DNA of 64,000 bases from assembly GCF_026625145.1 (NCBI RefSeq), contig NZ_CP113088.1, forward strand, positions 62,001 to 126,000, written 5' to 3'. The translations under genes and the position numbers were made by a program. The notes beneath the pieces are model-generated. The model saw only the letters and a program-made list of their open reading frames with translations. It was not told the origin of the DNA and did not search any database. Shown here one piece after another: positions 49,011 to 58,617 of the stretch (its first letter is position 1; every line of letters starts with the position of its first letter). This stretch comes from Lacinutrix neustonica (GTDB lineage: Bacteria > Bacteroidota > Bacteroidia > Flavobacteriales > Flavobacteriaceae).

Positions 49011-49758
49011 GTGTTTTTTGAATAGATTTGGTTAACAACTCGTAAACCGCTTTATGATGCTCACTTTCCAGTTGTTTTAAATGTCTTTTAATGGTTTTTT
49101 TATCATCACGTAAGGCGGGTCCGGTTTGAGCCATATAGGGGGAAAGCGTTTCAATCTTTTTAGCTGTTTCTTGAATTAAAGGCTTTAAAATATCAAATTC
49201 GGCACCATTGGCCTCAGTAATTTCGTGCGCCAAACGGTATAATTGATTGGTGAAATTATTTACAAAAACAGCTGCTAAATGAAGCCCTTGGCGTTGGTCG
49301 CTATTTACTTTGTGGCTTTTACTACCAATAGCCTTTGCTAAAGCTTTTAGAGTAGACAAGTCTTCTTTTTGTAAGGTTTCTATACACAATGGTATTTTAG
49401 TAAAATCGACTGCCGCGTCTTTAGAAAACGTTTGTAGCGGATAAAAGACCCCGCGTTTTTGCTTTTTGTCAACAGCATATAAACTCGTGCTTCCGGAGGT
49501 ATGAACGACCAATCTGTTCTCAAAAGGTAAATGCTCTGAAAGTGTTTCAATAGCGTCATCACTAACGGCTAAAATATAAACATCTGCGGCCATTAGTTGT
49601 GATAAATCATCGGTAACGGAGACGTCATTTTTATAATGATCAATCGTTTTTAAATGGCGATTATACCATTGTTTTATGTTCACATCTCCCGAAGTGGAAA
49701 ATGCCTTATATAAATGAGTGGCCACATTTCCTGCGCCTAAAAGTACTACTGAAATCAT
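48997..49758 (-). CDS. Rossmann-like / DUF2520 protein
   Basis: 253 residues. N-terminal nucleotide-binding motif SVVLLGAGNVATHLYKAF, then VYILAVSDDAIETLSEHL, VVHTSGSTSLYAV and GVFYPLQTFSKDA, and the DUF2520 C-terminal helices (HLAAVFVNNFTNQLYRLAHE). These proteins resemble pyrroline-5-carboxylate or 6-phosphogluconate dehydrogenases, but the substrate is unknown. Its place directly upstream of kdsC is well conserved in Bacteroidota. Confidence 0.87.
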   Translation of the reverse strand: MISVVLLGAGNVATHLYKAFSTSGDVNIKQWYNRHLKTIDHYKNDVSVTDDLSQLMAADVYILAVSDDAIETLSEHLPFENRLVVHTSGSTSLYAVDKKQKRGVFYPLQTFSKDAAVDFTKIPLCIETLQKEDLSTLKALAKAIGSKSHKVNSDQRQGLHLAAVFVNNFTNQLYRLAHEITEANGAEFDILKPLIQETAKKIETLSPYMAQTGPALRDDKKTIKRHLKQLESEHHKAVYELLTKSIQKTHGRR

Positions 49759-49804
49759 GCCGCTAAAATAAGTATCTCTGTAGTCATATAAAAGACGTTT
49801 AAGC

Positions 49805-49812
49805 TATCTTTG
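49805..49812 (+). promoter_or_regulatory. -7 box TATCTTTG before the globin gene
   Basis: TATCTTTG ends 6 bases before ATG 49819, so transcription would begin at about the start codon. Confidence 0.45.
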
Positions 49813-49818
49813 TAAACA

Positions 49819-50225
49819 ATGGAAAAAAAGACATACAATCTCGGGAAGATATTTATCAATTGGTGTCTCTGTTTTACACAAAAGTGAGAAAAGATAGTGT
49901 TCTTGGTCCTTTCTTTAATGGTAAAATACACGATTGGGAAGCGCATTTACAGCACCTAACTACATTTTGGGAATCTAGTTTATTTATGTCCGGAAAACTA
50001 GAGAAAAAGTATTTAGGAAATCCGTTAGAAGTACACGTGACGGTAGATAAAGAAAATAACCATAGTATTACCGAGTTACATTTTGGTATTTGGTTGAATT
50101 ATTGGATACAGACTATAGATGTTTTATTTATGGGAGACGTCGCCGATAATGCTAAACGAAGAGCTCGAAAAATGGGAACTTTTATGTATTTAAAAATTTT
50201 TGAAGCGAGAGCAAAAAACAAATAG
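49819..50225 (+). CDS. Group 3 truncated hemoglobin
   Basis: About 135 residues. REDIYQLVSLFYTKVRKDSV opens the globin fold, followed by DWEAHLQHLTTFWESSLFM and YLGNPLEVHVTV, then HFGIWLNYWIQTIDVLFMG, which fits helices G and H of group 3 truncated globins, with the proximal histidine in HFGIWL. They bind oxygen or nitric oxide. The frame from ATG 49819 is off by one until the seven-A run is read as eight A (MEKKDIQSREDIYQLV), so I assume a homopolymer error. The cytochrome c biogenesis gene follows. Confidence 0.8.
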
Positions 50226-50279
50226 AATTTTAACACTTATTTACGCCAACTCCTGTCTTTAAAAACAAACAAAAACCGC

Positions 50280-50287
50280 TATCTTTG
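50280..50287 (+). promoter_or_regulatory. -7 box TATCTTTG before the cytochrome c biogenesis gene
   Basis: TATCTTTG stands 28 bases before ATG 50315. Confidence 0.5.
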
Positions 50288-50314
50288 CCCGAGCTAAATA
50301 CAGCCTTGATTATT

Positions 50315-53300
50315 ATGCAAAATAAACTCGCAAACATCCTCTTTTCTACACGTTTAACAGCCATTTTATTTTTTCTTTTTGCCCTCGCTATGGGTGTTGG
50401 GACTTTTATGGATGCCGGACAAGATACTTCTCCAACACCATTTTCGCGGTATTGGATTTATAATACCTTATGGTTTGAAGCCATTATGGCTTTTTTTGTG
50501 ATTAACTTTCTTGGAAACATTTTTAGATTCCGCTTATATAAAAAAGCAAAGTGGGCCACGTTAACTTTGCACTTGGCTTTTATTTTTATATTACTAGGAG
50601 CCTTTATTACCGAGATATATTGGTTATGAAGGTAAAATGCCCATTTTTGAAGGGGAGACTGAAAACACGTTTCTCTCAGAGAAAACATACGTTTCTGCAT
50701 TAATCAATGGGGATTATGAAATTGATGGCGTGCCACAACGCTTGCGTGTTGAAGAAAAAGTAGATTTTTCTGAACGCATAGACAATACACTAAATCTTCA
50801 TACTAAATATGGGGATACACCAGTAAGCATTACCTTAGATAAGTTTGTGTCTAACGCTGAAGAAGACATCATTCCGGATGACACTGGTGATGGGTATTTA
50901 AAAATTGTAGAGGCCGGCGATGGGGCACCACACAATCATTTTCTTAAAGTAGGGGAGTTACAGAGTATTCATAATGTTTTAATCGCTTTAAATAAGCCCA
51001 CAGAGGGAGCCATAAATATTACTTACCAAGGGGATTCGTTAAATATAAAGTCTCCTTTTGAAGGAGAATACCTTACTATGGCAACGATGCAACAAGGGAA
51101 GTTGGTTAAAGACAGTCTTCAACCTTTAGTCTTACGCTCACGTTATGTTATTGGAAATATGCAAATGGTATTCCCTAAACCTGTTGTTAAAGGCTACTTT
51201 GATGTGGTAAAAAAATCAAAACTATTGAAGAGTGATGAAGATGGCATCGTGGTTAATGTCACTGCTAACGGCGAAAGCAAGAAAGTGAATTTGCTTGGTG
51301 GTGTTGGGACTAACAACCAATGGAAAAAAGTGACTGTGGGTGGTTTAGCCTTCGATTTAAAATTTGGTTCTAAGGTTTTAGAACTGCCTTTTAGTATTAA
51401 ACTAAACGATTTCGTAGCAGAGAAATACCCAGGGACAGAAAACAGCTATTCTGCGTTTTCTAGTCAGGTCACTATTGTAGATGAAGAAAAAGAGAGTTTC
51501 GATTATAAAATTTTTATGAACCACGTTTTAGATCATCGTGGCTACCGTTTCTTTCAATCCGGATTCGACAATAATGAAAAACGCACCATTCTTTCTGTGA
51601 ATCATGACCGTTGGGGGACTTGGTTTACCTATTTCGGGTATTTCCTTTTATATTTCGGATTAATGGCCATCTTGTTTGATAAGAACACACGTTTCGCCGA
51701 TTTAAAACGTGCATTAGATAAAGTAAAGGATAAGAAAAGTAAACTAGTCACCATTTTAGTATTAGGGGTTACCTTATCAGGATTTGCTCAAGAACAGCAT
51801 AGTGAAGGCGATGGACATGATCACTCGGCGCATGCAACGGTTACAGAAGAAACAGTCAATATTAGAGAAGAGCAGGAGTTCTCATTTGCTGAAAATAAAA
51901 TAAAGGTGGACTCTATTTTAAAGGCGAACGTGGTGCCTAAAGAAGAGGCTGAGCACTTTGGCGAACTGGTTATTCAAGATATTGGTGGGCGCATGATGCC
52001 TGTGAATACCTATGCTTCAGAATTTTTAAGAAAGCTAAGTAAAAATGATACTTATGAAGGTTTTACGGCAGATCAGGTGTTTTTATCAATACAAGAAAGT
52101 CCGCTGCTTTGGTATAATGTGCCTATTATTTATTTAAAGGCTAAAAAAGCCGATAGCATTAGAAAAATTATTGGCTTAGATGCGAGTGAAAATTATGCCA
52201 CGTTGGGGCATTTTTTCACTAATCGTGGCGATTACAAATTACAACCCTATCTAGAAGAAGCCTACAAAGCGCAAATACCTACTGGATTTCAAAAAGAGTT
52301 TAAAGAAACAGATCAGCGTGTAAACTTATTATATAACACCATACAAGGGACTTCGTTAAGGATTTTTCCGGTACCTGAAGACGAAAATAATAAATGGATT
52401 TCTGCTGATGAATATAAGAAAAAAGGCTTCAAAGAAAAGATTTCAGATTCTATTTACGCCGGGTTTATAGCGGGAAGTTTTGATGTGTATTTGTATCGGC
52501 TAAATGCATCTAAGCAGTCCGGGGATTATACGGAACCTAATAAATTATTAGCCGCGTTTAAAAAGAATCAAAAGAGTCTAGGCAGCGCCGTCATGTTAAG
52601 TGATGACAAAATTAAAACCGAAATTCTCTATAATAAATACGATATTTTTAAGAAGTTGTTCAGTTGGTATATGTACGCTGGGGCTTTGCTTTTTGTCGTT
52701 CTAATTGTTCAGATATTTAAAGATAAAAGCAAAAAAATAAATATAGTAGTAACGTTATTAAAAGCAATAATAATAGGGCTTTTCATTCTACACACTTTAG
52801 GATTAGTTGCACGCTGGTATATTTCAGGGCATGCGCCTTGGAGTGATGCTTATGAATCTATGATTTATGTCGCTTGGGCAACCATGCTTTTTGGTTTATT
52901 AATGGGAGCAGCTAAAAAAACGTCTATAAAGAGTAAAATACTAGCCGCTTTCTTAAGTGTATTTACCTATACTTTTTATCGAAAAACATCAGACCTTACT
53001 ATTGCCGCAGCAGCTTTTGTGACATCAATGATTTTAATGATTGCGCATTGGAACTGGATGGACCCTGCAATCGCAAATTTACAGCCGGTGTTAGACAGTT
53101 ATTGGCTAATGATTCACGTGGCCGTTATTGTGGCCAGTTATGGCCCGTTTACTTTGGGAATGATTTTAGGTGTTGTGGTATTGCTTTTGATGATTTTTAC
53201 CACTAAAAAGAATAAAGAAAAAATGCTCTTGAATATCAAAGAGTTGACGATAATAAATGAAATGGCATTAACCGTTGGCTTAGTGATGTTAACCATAGGG

Positions 53301-53645
53301 AACTTTCCGGGAGGCCAATGGGCCAATGAGAGTTGGGGACGTTATTGGGGTTGGGATCCAAAAGAAACTTGGGCCTTAATAAGTATTATGGTCTATGCTT
53401 TTGTTATCCACATGCGATTAGTTCCAGGCTTACGTGGCCGTTGGTTTTTTAATTTAATGTCTATCGTTGCTTTTGCGAGTATCATGATGACGTATTTTGG
53501 CGTGAACTTTTATTTGGCCGGATTGCATTCGTACGCCAGTGGAGATCAAATTGTGAGTGTAAAATTTATAGCAGTGACCTTAGCTATAGTGGCTACCTTA
53601 GGATTTTTTGCTTATAAAAAGTATGCTAAATATTATAAAAAGTAG
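50315..53645 (+). CDS. Fused cytochrome c biogenesis protein, ResB-CcsA type (frame broken)
   Basis: About 1,110 residues. The N-terminal ResB-like half starts MQNKLANILFSTRLTAILFF, with several membrane segments and a long periplasmic domain. The CcsA half has conserved HAPWSDAYESMIYVAW and the haem-handling WD-motif region SWGRYWGWDPKETWALISIM, followed by HMRLVPGLRGRWFFNLMSI. This system II protein exports and attaches haem to apocytochromes c, such as the di-heme peroxidase here. The frame breaks at 50620-50624 (CCGAGATAT), which fits an extra base in CCGGATAT; the family often has Arg at this residue, so the exact original is uncertain. A histidine-rich stretch (EGDGHDHSAHA) lies mid-protein. 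Confidence 0.87.
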
Positions 53646-53692
53646 AATTTTAATTTGATATTTATTACATTTAAGTATTAAACAGATGCCTC

Positions 53693-53881
53693 ATGAACTT
53701 CTTTAAAAATTTCGGAACTGGTAATATAATAATGCTCTTACTCTGTATTGTCATTATTTTATTTGCCGAATACTTATTCCTTACAGGACACGAAATACAT
53801 GGTATTTTTGTTGGGCTATGGGCGCCTACACTTCTTGGTTTTATGATATTTATAAAATTAGTGAGTAATGGAAATAAATAG
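53693..53881 (+). CDS. Small two-helix membrane protein, 62 aa
   Basis: Starts MNFFKNFGTGNIIMLLLCIV and has a second helix EIHGIFVGLWAPTLLGFMIF. It lies 47 bases after the cytochrome biogenesis gene and overlaps the next small gene by 14 bases. I do not know the family. Confidence 0.6.
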   Translation: MNFFKNFGTGNIIMLLLCIVIILFAEYLFLTGHEIHGIFVGLWAPTLLGFMIFIKLVSNGNK

Positions 53882-53984
53882 TGTTAATAGCGTCATCCTC
53901 TGGTTTTCGGTAATTGTTTCTATCTGCTTAGTCATATGGGCGTATGCCATGATTCGGGAATTCAACAATAAGTTTAAAGATTAA
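53868..53984 (+). CDS. Small one-helix membrane protein, 38 aa
   Basis: ATG 53868 to TAA 53984 gives MEINSVNSVILWFSVIVSIC, then LVIWAYAMIREFNNKFKD. This is a single helix with a basic cytoplasmic tail, of the size and shape of CcoQ or small stress membrane proteins. It overlaps the previous frame and ends 2 bases before mscL, so it belongs to the same transcript. Confidence 0.5.
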   Translation: MEINSVNSVILWFSVIVSICLVIWAYAMIREFNNKFKD

Positions 53985-53986
53985 TT

Positions 53987-54439
53987 ATGGGATTTCTAAA
54001 GGAATTTAAAGAGTTTGCCGTTAAAGGCAACATGATGGATATGGCTATTGGTATTATTATTGGTGCTTCATTCAATAAAGTCATAGATGTCTTGGTTAAG
54101 AAAGTATTAATGCCTCCACTTTCATTAATGAGTAATGGTCTTAATTTACAGGACAAAAAAATGATTCTTCGTGACACCGAAAGTGATAATGCTGGCAACG
54201 TTTTAGCAGAAGAAGTGGCTATTCAATACGGCGCATTAGCCGAAGCTTTTATTGATTTTATCATCATAGGAATTACCGTGTTTCTTGTTGTAAAAGCCAT
54301 GAACAGATTACGAGAGCGGTCTCAAAACCCTAAGGATAAAACCGTAAAAACACCTAAAGACATTGAATTGCTTACCGGTTTAACTGAATTAATGGAAGAA
54401 CAAAATAAGCTATTACGCGCGCAAACTTTAGAGAAATAA
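53987..54439 (+). CDS. mscL: Large-conductance mechanosensitive channel MscL
   Basis: 150 residues with two membrane helices. FLKEFKEFAVKGNMMDMAIG is the amphipathic N-terminal helix and start of TM1, then IIIGASFNKVIDVLVKKVLM is the conserved pore region, AFIDFIIIGITVFLVVKAMN is TM2, and a charged C-terminal helix ends the protein. It opens under strong membrane tension. A terminator follows. Confidence 0.92.
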   Translation: MGFLKEFKEFAVKGNMMDMAIGIIIGASFNKVIDVLVKKVLMPPLSLMSNGLNLQDKKMILRDTESDNAGNVLAEEVAIQYGALAEAFIDFIIIGITVFLVVKAMNRLRERSQNPKDKTVKTPKDIELLTGLTELMEEQNKLLRAQTLEK

Positions 54440-54445
54440 AAGCAT

Positions 54446-54483
54446 AAAAAAAGCAACAAATTAGTGGATGTTTGTTGCTTTTT
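54446..54483. terminator. Terminator after mscL
   Basis: AAAAAAGCAACAAA and TTTGTTGCTTTTT form a stem with a T run, 6 bases after the mscL stop. Confidence 0.85.
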
Positions 54484-54508
54484 GAATAAACTATAAATGA
54501 ATGTGAGA

Positions 54509-54880
54509 TTATAGTTTTATTAATGTTTTATTCAGGTTTAAGTCATTCAACATGTCGTTGGTAAACTTATAGTGTCCTTTTTTGGTAATGATTCTAAACC
54601 TATGATCGTTCATTCTTGATAACACATCTAAAAAGCGCCATTTTGTTTTAAGGAGCCTTTGTTTTTCACTTTTAAGTCCTATTTCAAAATAATACTTTCT
54701 AGTTCTTCTTGTGGCCGTAATGTCTCGGTGTAATTTTAATATCACCATCTTTTTTTACATAAGACTTAGGGGATTCAAAACCTTCAATGTCAGCTTTGAT
54801 ATTTTCAAAACCTAAATTTTGTAAGTAGTTTACTGATTCCTGGATAAATGCTTCGTTTTCTTTTTTTCTGTATGTGTCAT
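54509..54880 (-). CDS. Hypothetical protein, about 123 aa (frame broken)
   Basis: A downstream frame (TRRTRKYYFEIGLKSEKQRL, then LKTKWRFLDVLSRMNDHRFR, ending NDLNLNKTLIKL) continues an upstream frame (ESVNYLQNLGFENIKADIEG, FESPKSYVKKDGDIKITPDI). The break at 54724-54728 is CACCGGACATT read with an extra base. ATG 54880, preceded by AGAGGTATT, is joined only if a run of seven A at about 54861 is really eight. The protein is small, basic and soluble; the block TRKYYFEI next to a conserved D-I could suggest a nuclease-like strand, but I do not recognise a family. Confidence 0.5.
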
Positions 54881-54963
54881 AATACCTCTAAATTACATTA
54901 AAAGTGCTTTATTATCTGTTAATGGGGTGTTAAAGCATTCATTTTTAACGTATTTTAAGAATT

Positions 54964-55689
54964 CTACACGTTGTTTGTAAAATACAAATAGCACAGTCCT
55001 GCTATGATAGCGAGCATAAAACTAACAAGCGTTCCAATTAATACATACTCGGTAAGTTTGCGGTCTTTAGCCTTAGATAAATCTCCAAATCTAAAAATGG
55101 ACTTAGCGGCCATTAAAAAACCAACACCTTCCCAATGGTCTGTAATAATAAATAGAAACACAAAAAGGCGTTCTAAAACACCAATGTAAGCACCTGCATG
55201 TTCCAAGGAATCTATGCTATCTTCATCTGCCGTATCTAAATTCCATTTAGAAATGATAATTTTCATAAAAACAGAAGCCACACTGGTGGCAAATAATAGA
55301 AAAGTTAAAAAGATAATGGTTTTAGGCGTTACTAGCGCGCCTAAACCCAATGGGTATGTGGTATAATATGCTGTTACGAGAAATAAAACCAGCAGGTGTG
55401 CCATTTGATCTATAAAAAATAAAAGTCTGGTGTTTTTAGGGGTGTTTAAATGAAGTTTAATAACATCAATACTATAATGAGAGACGATAATGATAATAAA
55501 CCCAAGCCAATAAGATGCAAAGTCCGCTTTCAATACCATAACCAGTGCAACAAAATGAACAAGAATATGGTAGTATAGGAATTTTGATTTATGCTTTTTA
55601 TCCAGTTTATGAGTCACCCATTTTTTAGGTTGAAATAAAAAATCTCCAATAAAGTGAGCGAGTAATAGTTTTACAAAAAAGAGCATCAT
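54964..55689 (-). CDS. DUF3307 membrane protein
   Basis: 241 residues with six or seven membrane segments. The start LLAHFIGDFLFQPKKWVTHK and the YHILVHFVALVMVL segment are the DUF3307 signature. It overlaps the SatD gene start by 4 bases; the SatD/DUF3307 pair is common in Bacteroidota. The function is unknown, possibly a membrane partner of SatD. Confidence 0.8.
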   Translation of the reverse strand: MMLFFVKLLLAHFIGDFLFQPKKWVTHKLDKKHKSKFLYYHILVHFVALVMVLKADFASYWLGFIIIIVSHYSIDVIKLHLNTPKNTRLLFFIDQMAHLLVLFLVTAYYTTYPLGLGALVTPKTIIFLTFLLFATSVASVFMKIIISKWNLDTADEDSIDSLEHAGAYIGVLERLFVFLFIITDHWEGVGFLMAAKSIFRFGDLSKAKDRKLTEYVLIGTLVSFMLAIIAGLCYLYFTNNV

Positions 55690-56294
55690 AAGGTTTGAGT
55701 TTGTTGTTCGTAATAATTTAGTAGTTTTATTATTTCATCATAGCCGTAACGTTTTAAACCTGCACTAATATTGCTTTGCGTTTTTTCAAGAAGTTTAGCC
55801 AGCTCTTTTTGATTATAATTTGGATGTTCTAAAGCCGCCTTTAGCGTCTCTGCAGCGGTTGGGGTCCAGTTATCTGTGGTAAGTGCTGCTAAGTCAATCA
55901 TAATATTTAAAGGATAATCTATGGCATCATGTCCTGTTTCTACAGCTAAAGTATTTCGTTTTAAATGTTCAAAACAATGCCCCGAGTTTATAAATGCCGT
56001 CCCATTGGCTTCGGTGATTTTGTCAGCATTATGAGATTTGGTGCCAATACCTATAGCCATTCTAACATCGATGTCTGAATTTTGCTTTATCGCAGCTTTT
56101 ATTAATAAGGCGGCTCTTAATCCTTTGGTTTTATTTACTTCCAATTGAAAGCTATCGCCTCTAAAAATTTCCCACGATTTAGGTTCGCCTCCGTATTTAT
56201 TAAACTCCTTTTTTAAAACAGGTAACCATTCTTTGGGTTCACTATCTCTCGAGTTTATTATATCTCCTGTAATGATACTGACTATTTTCATCAT
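55686..56294 (-). CDS. SatD family protein with C-terminal helix-turn-helix
   Basis: 202 residues. The N-terminal part has IVSIITGDIINSRDSEPKEW and DVRMAIGIGTKSHNADKITE, as in SatD proteins. The C-terminal block KAALEHPNYNQKELAKLLEK then TQSNISAGLKRYGYDEIIKL is a helix-turn-helix suited to DNA binding. It is the first gene of the pair with DUF3307, and a set of inverted and direct repeats lies just upstream (56318-56400), which I take as its operator. Autoregulation is an inference. Confidence 0.78.
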   Translation of the reverse strand: MMKIVSIITGDIINSRDSEPKEWLPVLKKEFNKYGGEPKSWEIFRGDSFQLEVNKTKGLRAALLIKAAIKQNSDIDVRMAIGIGTKSHNADKITEANGTAFINSGHCFEHLKRNTLAVETGHDAIDYPLNIMIDLAALTTDNWTPTAAETLKAALEHPNYNQKELAKLLEKTQSNISAGLKRYGYDEIIKLLNYYEQQTQTL

Positions 56295-56317
56295 TAAAAT
56301 TTTAATAAATATACTAA

Positions 56318-56400
56318 AATTATTCGCTTTTGAGCGAATAATTAGAAATATCTGCTTTAAAGCGAATAATTAAAAATATCTGCTTTAAAACGAATACAAA
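56318..56400. promoter_or_regulatory. Candidate operator array upstream of the SatD gene
   Basis: A perfect inverted repeat AATTATTCGCT-TTTG-AGCGAATAATT (56318-56343) is followed by two 28-base direct repeats (from 56344 and 56372), each with ATATCTGCTTTAAA and then GCGAATAA or ACGAATAC. The CGAAT box thus recurs four times in 80 bases between the divergent SatD and Cys/Met enzyme genes. Confidence 0.6.
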
Positions 56401-56466
56401 GCATTGTAATACTAATAAAGTGGGGTATATTTTTAAAAGAGAATAAAACCAATCCGCGACAATTAC

Positions 56467-56474
56467 TATCTTTA
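56467..56474 (+). promoter_or_regulatory. -7-like box TATCTTTA before the Cys/Met enzyme gene
   Basis: TATCTTTA ends 4 bases before ATG 56479; the transcript would be nearly leaderless. Confidence 0.4.
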
Positions 56475-56478
56475 CCGT

Positions 56479-57627
56479 ATGAGTAAAAAAGAACTAGGTT
56501 TAAATACCATTTGTACACACATTGGCGAGATAAAAGACGAACAGTTTAAAGGCGCGATATCTCCCATTTATTTGTCTTCTTCCTATGAGTTTTTAGATGT
56601 AGATGTTAAACGTTATCCACGCTACTTTAACACACCAAATCAAGAATATCTATCAAAAAAAGTAGCTGCTTTAGAACATAAAGAAACCGCTATGATTTTT
56701 GGATCTGGAATGGCAGCCATTAGTCATATGTTTTTAGCTTTTTTAAAATCCGGTGATCATATCGTCGTGCAAAACACATTATACGGGGGTACCAGTAATT
56801 TTATACGAGAAGAATTTCCAAAGCTTAATATCGGCTTCACTTTTACAGATGGATACGCTGTTGAAGATTTTGAAAAAGCCATTCAGCCCAATACAAAATT
56901 GATTCATATTGAAACTCCTTCTAATCCCTTATTAACCATTACAGATATTAAAGCGGTAGCGCAATTAGCGCAATCGAATTATATTGTTACCAGTATCGAT
57001 AATACCTTCGCCAGTCCTGTAAATCAAAATCCAGCCGATTTTGGGATTGATTTAATCATGCATTCAGCTACAAAATATTTCGGTGGACATAGTGATATTT
57101 GTGCTGGAGCAGTGGCAGGTTCGAAAGAACATATGGACCGAATTTGGAATGTTTCTAAAAACTATGGAGGTAGTCTTAGCGATTTTACCGTTTGGATGTT
57201 AGAACGCAGTATGAAAACGATGGGATTACGTGTGAAAGCCCAAACTAAAAATGCAAAGAAAATGGCCAAGTGGCTAGAGCAGCATGATGCTGTTAAAAAA
57301 GTGTATTATCCAGGCTTAAAAAGCCATCCGCAACACGAACTGGCAAAAGCGCAAATGAAAGGGTTTGGAGCCATGCTATCCTTTGAATTGATAGCATCTA
57401 TTGACTCTGTAAAATTTCAAAAGGCGCTTAAACTCATAAAAGCATCCATGAGTTTAGCAGGTATAGAAAGCACCATGCTGAGTCCTGCACAAACATCTCA
57501 TTCTTTATTAAGCCAAGCAGAACGTGATGCCATAGGTATTAGCGACGGATTGATTCGTTTTTCTGTAGGAATAGAATCCGTTAGAGATTTAAAAGACGAT
57601 ATTGAGCAAGCGTTAAAACAATTATAA
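56479..57627 (+). CDS. Cys/Met metabolism PLP-dependent enzyme (cystathionine gamma-synthase/lyase type)
   Basis: 382 residues. The family marks are AMIFGSGMAAISHMFLAFL near residue 70, VQNTLYGGTSNFIREEF near 98, HIETPSNPLLTITDI near 135, and the PLP lysine in IDLIMHSATKYFGGHSD near 195, with GDHSL-like substrate loops following. Members include cystathionine gamma-synthase, gamma-lyase, methionine gamma-lyase and O-acetylhomoserine sulfhydrylase; the exact reaction cannot be read from sequence alone. It is a single gene, divergent from satD, so the operator array may affect it too. Confidence 0.87.
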   Translation: MSKKELGLNTICTHIGEIKDEQFKGAISPIYLSSSYEFLDVDVKRYPRYFNTPNQEYLSKKVAALEHKETAMIFGSGMAAISHMFLAFLKSGDHIVVQNTLYGGTSNFIREEFPKLNIGFTFTDGYAVEDFEKAIQPNTKLIHIETPSNPLLTITDIKAVAQLAQSNYIVTSIDNTFASPVNQNPADFGIDLIMHSATKYFGGHSDICAGAVAGSKEHMDRIWNVSKNYGGSLSDFTVWMLERSMKTMGLRVKAQTKNAKKMAKWLEQHDAVKKVYYPGLKSHPQHELAKAQMKGFGAMLSFELIASIDSVKFQKALKLIKASMSLAGIESTMLSPAQTSHSLLSQAERDAIGISDGLIRFSVGIESVRDLKDDIEQALKQL

Positions 57628-57645
57628 ATTTATTCCCTGTCTTTT

Positions 57646-58550
57646 TTGCATAAAAATAATAAACATAACAAGGGCTACGATTTCGAAAAACTAATTAAAG
57701 TGCTTCCGCGAGTTAGCCGTTTACGTGTCCCTAAGCAAACAAGGTACTGATACCATTGATTTTGCGAATTCAAAAGCCGTAAAGCTGCTCAACACGGCTC
57801 TTTTAAAAGCAGATTACGGCATTCATTTTTGGGAATTTCCGAGACGAGAATTTATGCCCACCCATTCCTGGACGCGTAGACTATATACATGTTATAAACG
57901 ACCTGCTACAGGCTTCAAAAATAGATAAGAAGCCTATCGTTTTAGATATTGGTACAGGGACCAATTGTATTTATCCTTTGTTAGGACATGCAGAATACAA
58001 TTGGAGTTTTGTAGCTTCAGATTGTGATGAGACGGCTATCGCTTTCGCGGAAAAAATAATACGCGAGAACAAATTAACAGAAGTTGTTGAACTTAGGAAA
58101 CAAAAAGAACAGGAGCATGTTCTTAAAAATATAATTGCTCAAACCGATCGCTTTGAAGCGAGCATGTGCAACCCGCCATTTTACAAAAGTGAGTTAGAGG
58201 CCTTTGAGGCTACAAATAGAAAGCTCAAAGGATTAGGAAAAGAGTCTAGTTCCTTCACGAGAAATTTTGCAGGTCAAGCTAACGAACTGTGGTATAAGGG
58301 AGGTGAAAAGGCCTTCTTACATACCTATTTATATGAAAGCTCCTTTTTTAAAAAGCAATGCTTTTGGTATACGTCATTAGTTTCAAATAAAGCGCATATT
58401 AAATCGATGTATACCTCTTTAACCAAATTGGGGGCTACATGTATTAAAACGATTGATATGGCGCAAGGCAACAAAAAGAGTAGAGTAGTGGCCTGGTCTT
58501 TTTTAACAGAGAAAGAGCAAAACAATTGGGTAAGGAATAATAGACTTTAG
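57646..58550 (+). CDS. rlmF: 23S rRNA adenine-N6 methyltransferase RlmF (frame broken at two sites)
   Basis: It makes m6A1618 in 23S rRNA. After a TTG start at 57646 the sequence is HKNNKHNKGYDFEKLIKVLP; the RlmF opening HxxNxHNxGYDFxxL is clear. The SAM motif is IVLDIGTGTNCIYPLLGH, and the catalytic block is FEASMCNPPFYKSELEAFEA. Breaks: 57706-57710 (CTTCCGGAGTTA read with an extra C) and 57839-57843 (TTTCCGGACGAG read with an extra A). They are repaired to VLPELAVYVSLSKQGTDTID and HFWEFPDENLCPPIPGRVDY. About 300 residues. No ATG precedes in frame. Confidence 0.87.
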
Positions 58551-58617
58551 GGACTAACAAACTTAAATATGCACATAATAAGACTCCTGTATTAATAGGA
58601 ATAAAAAATAATTTTAA

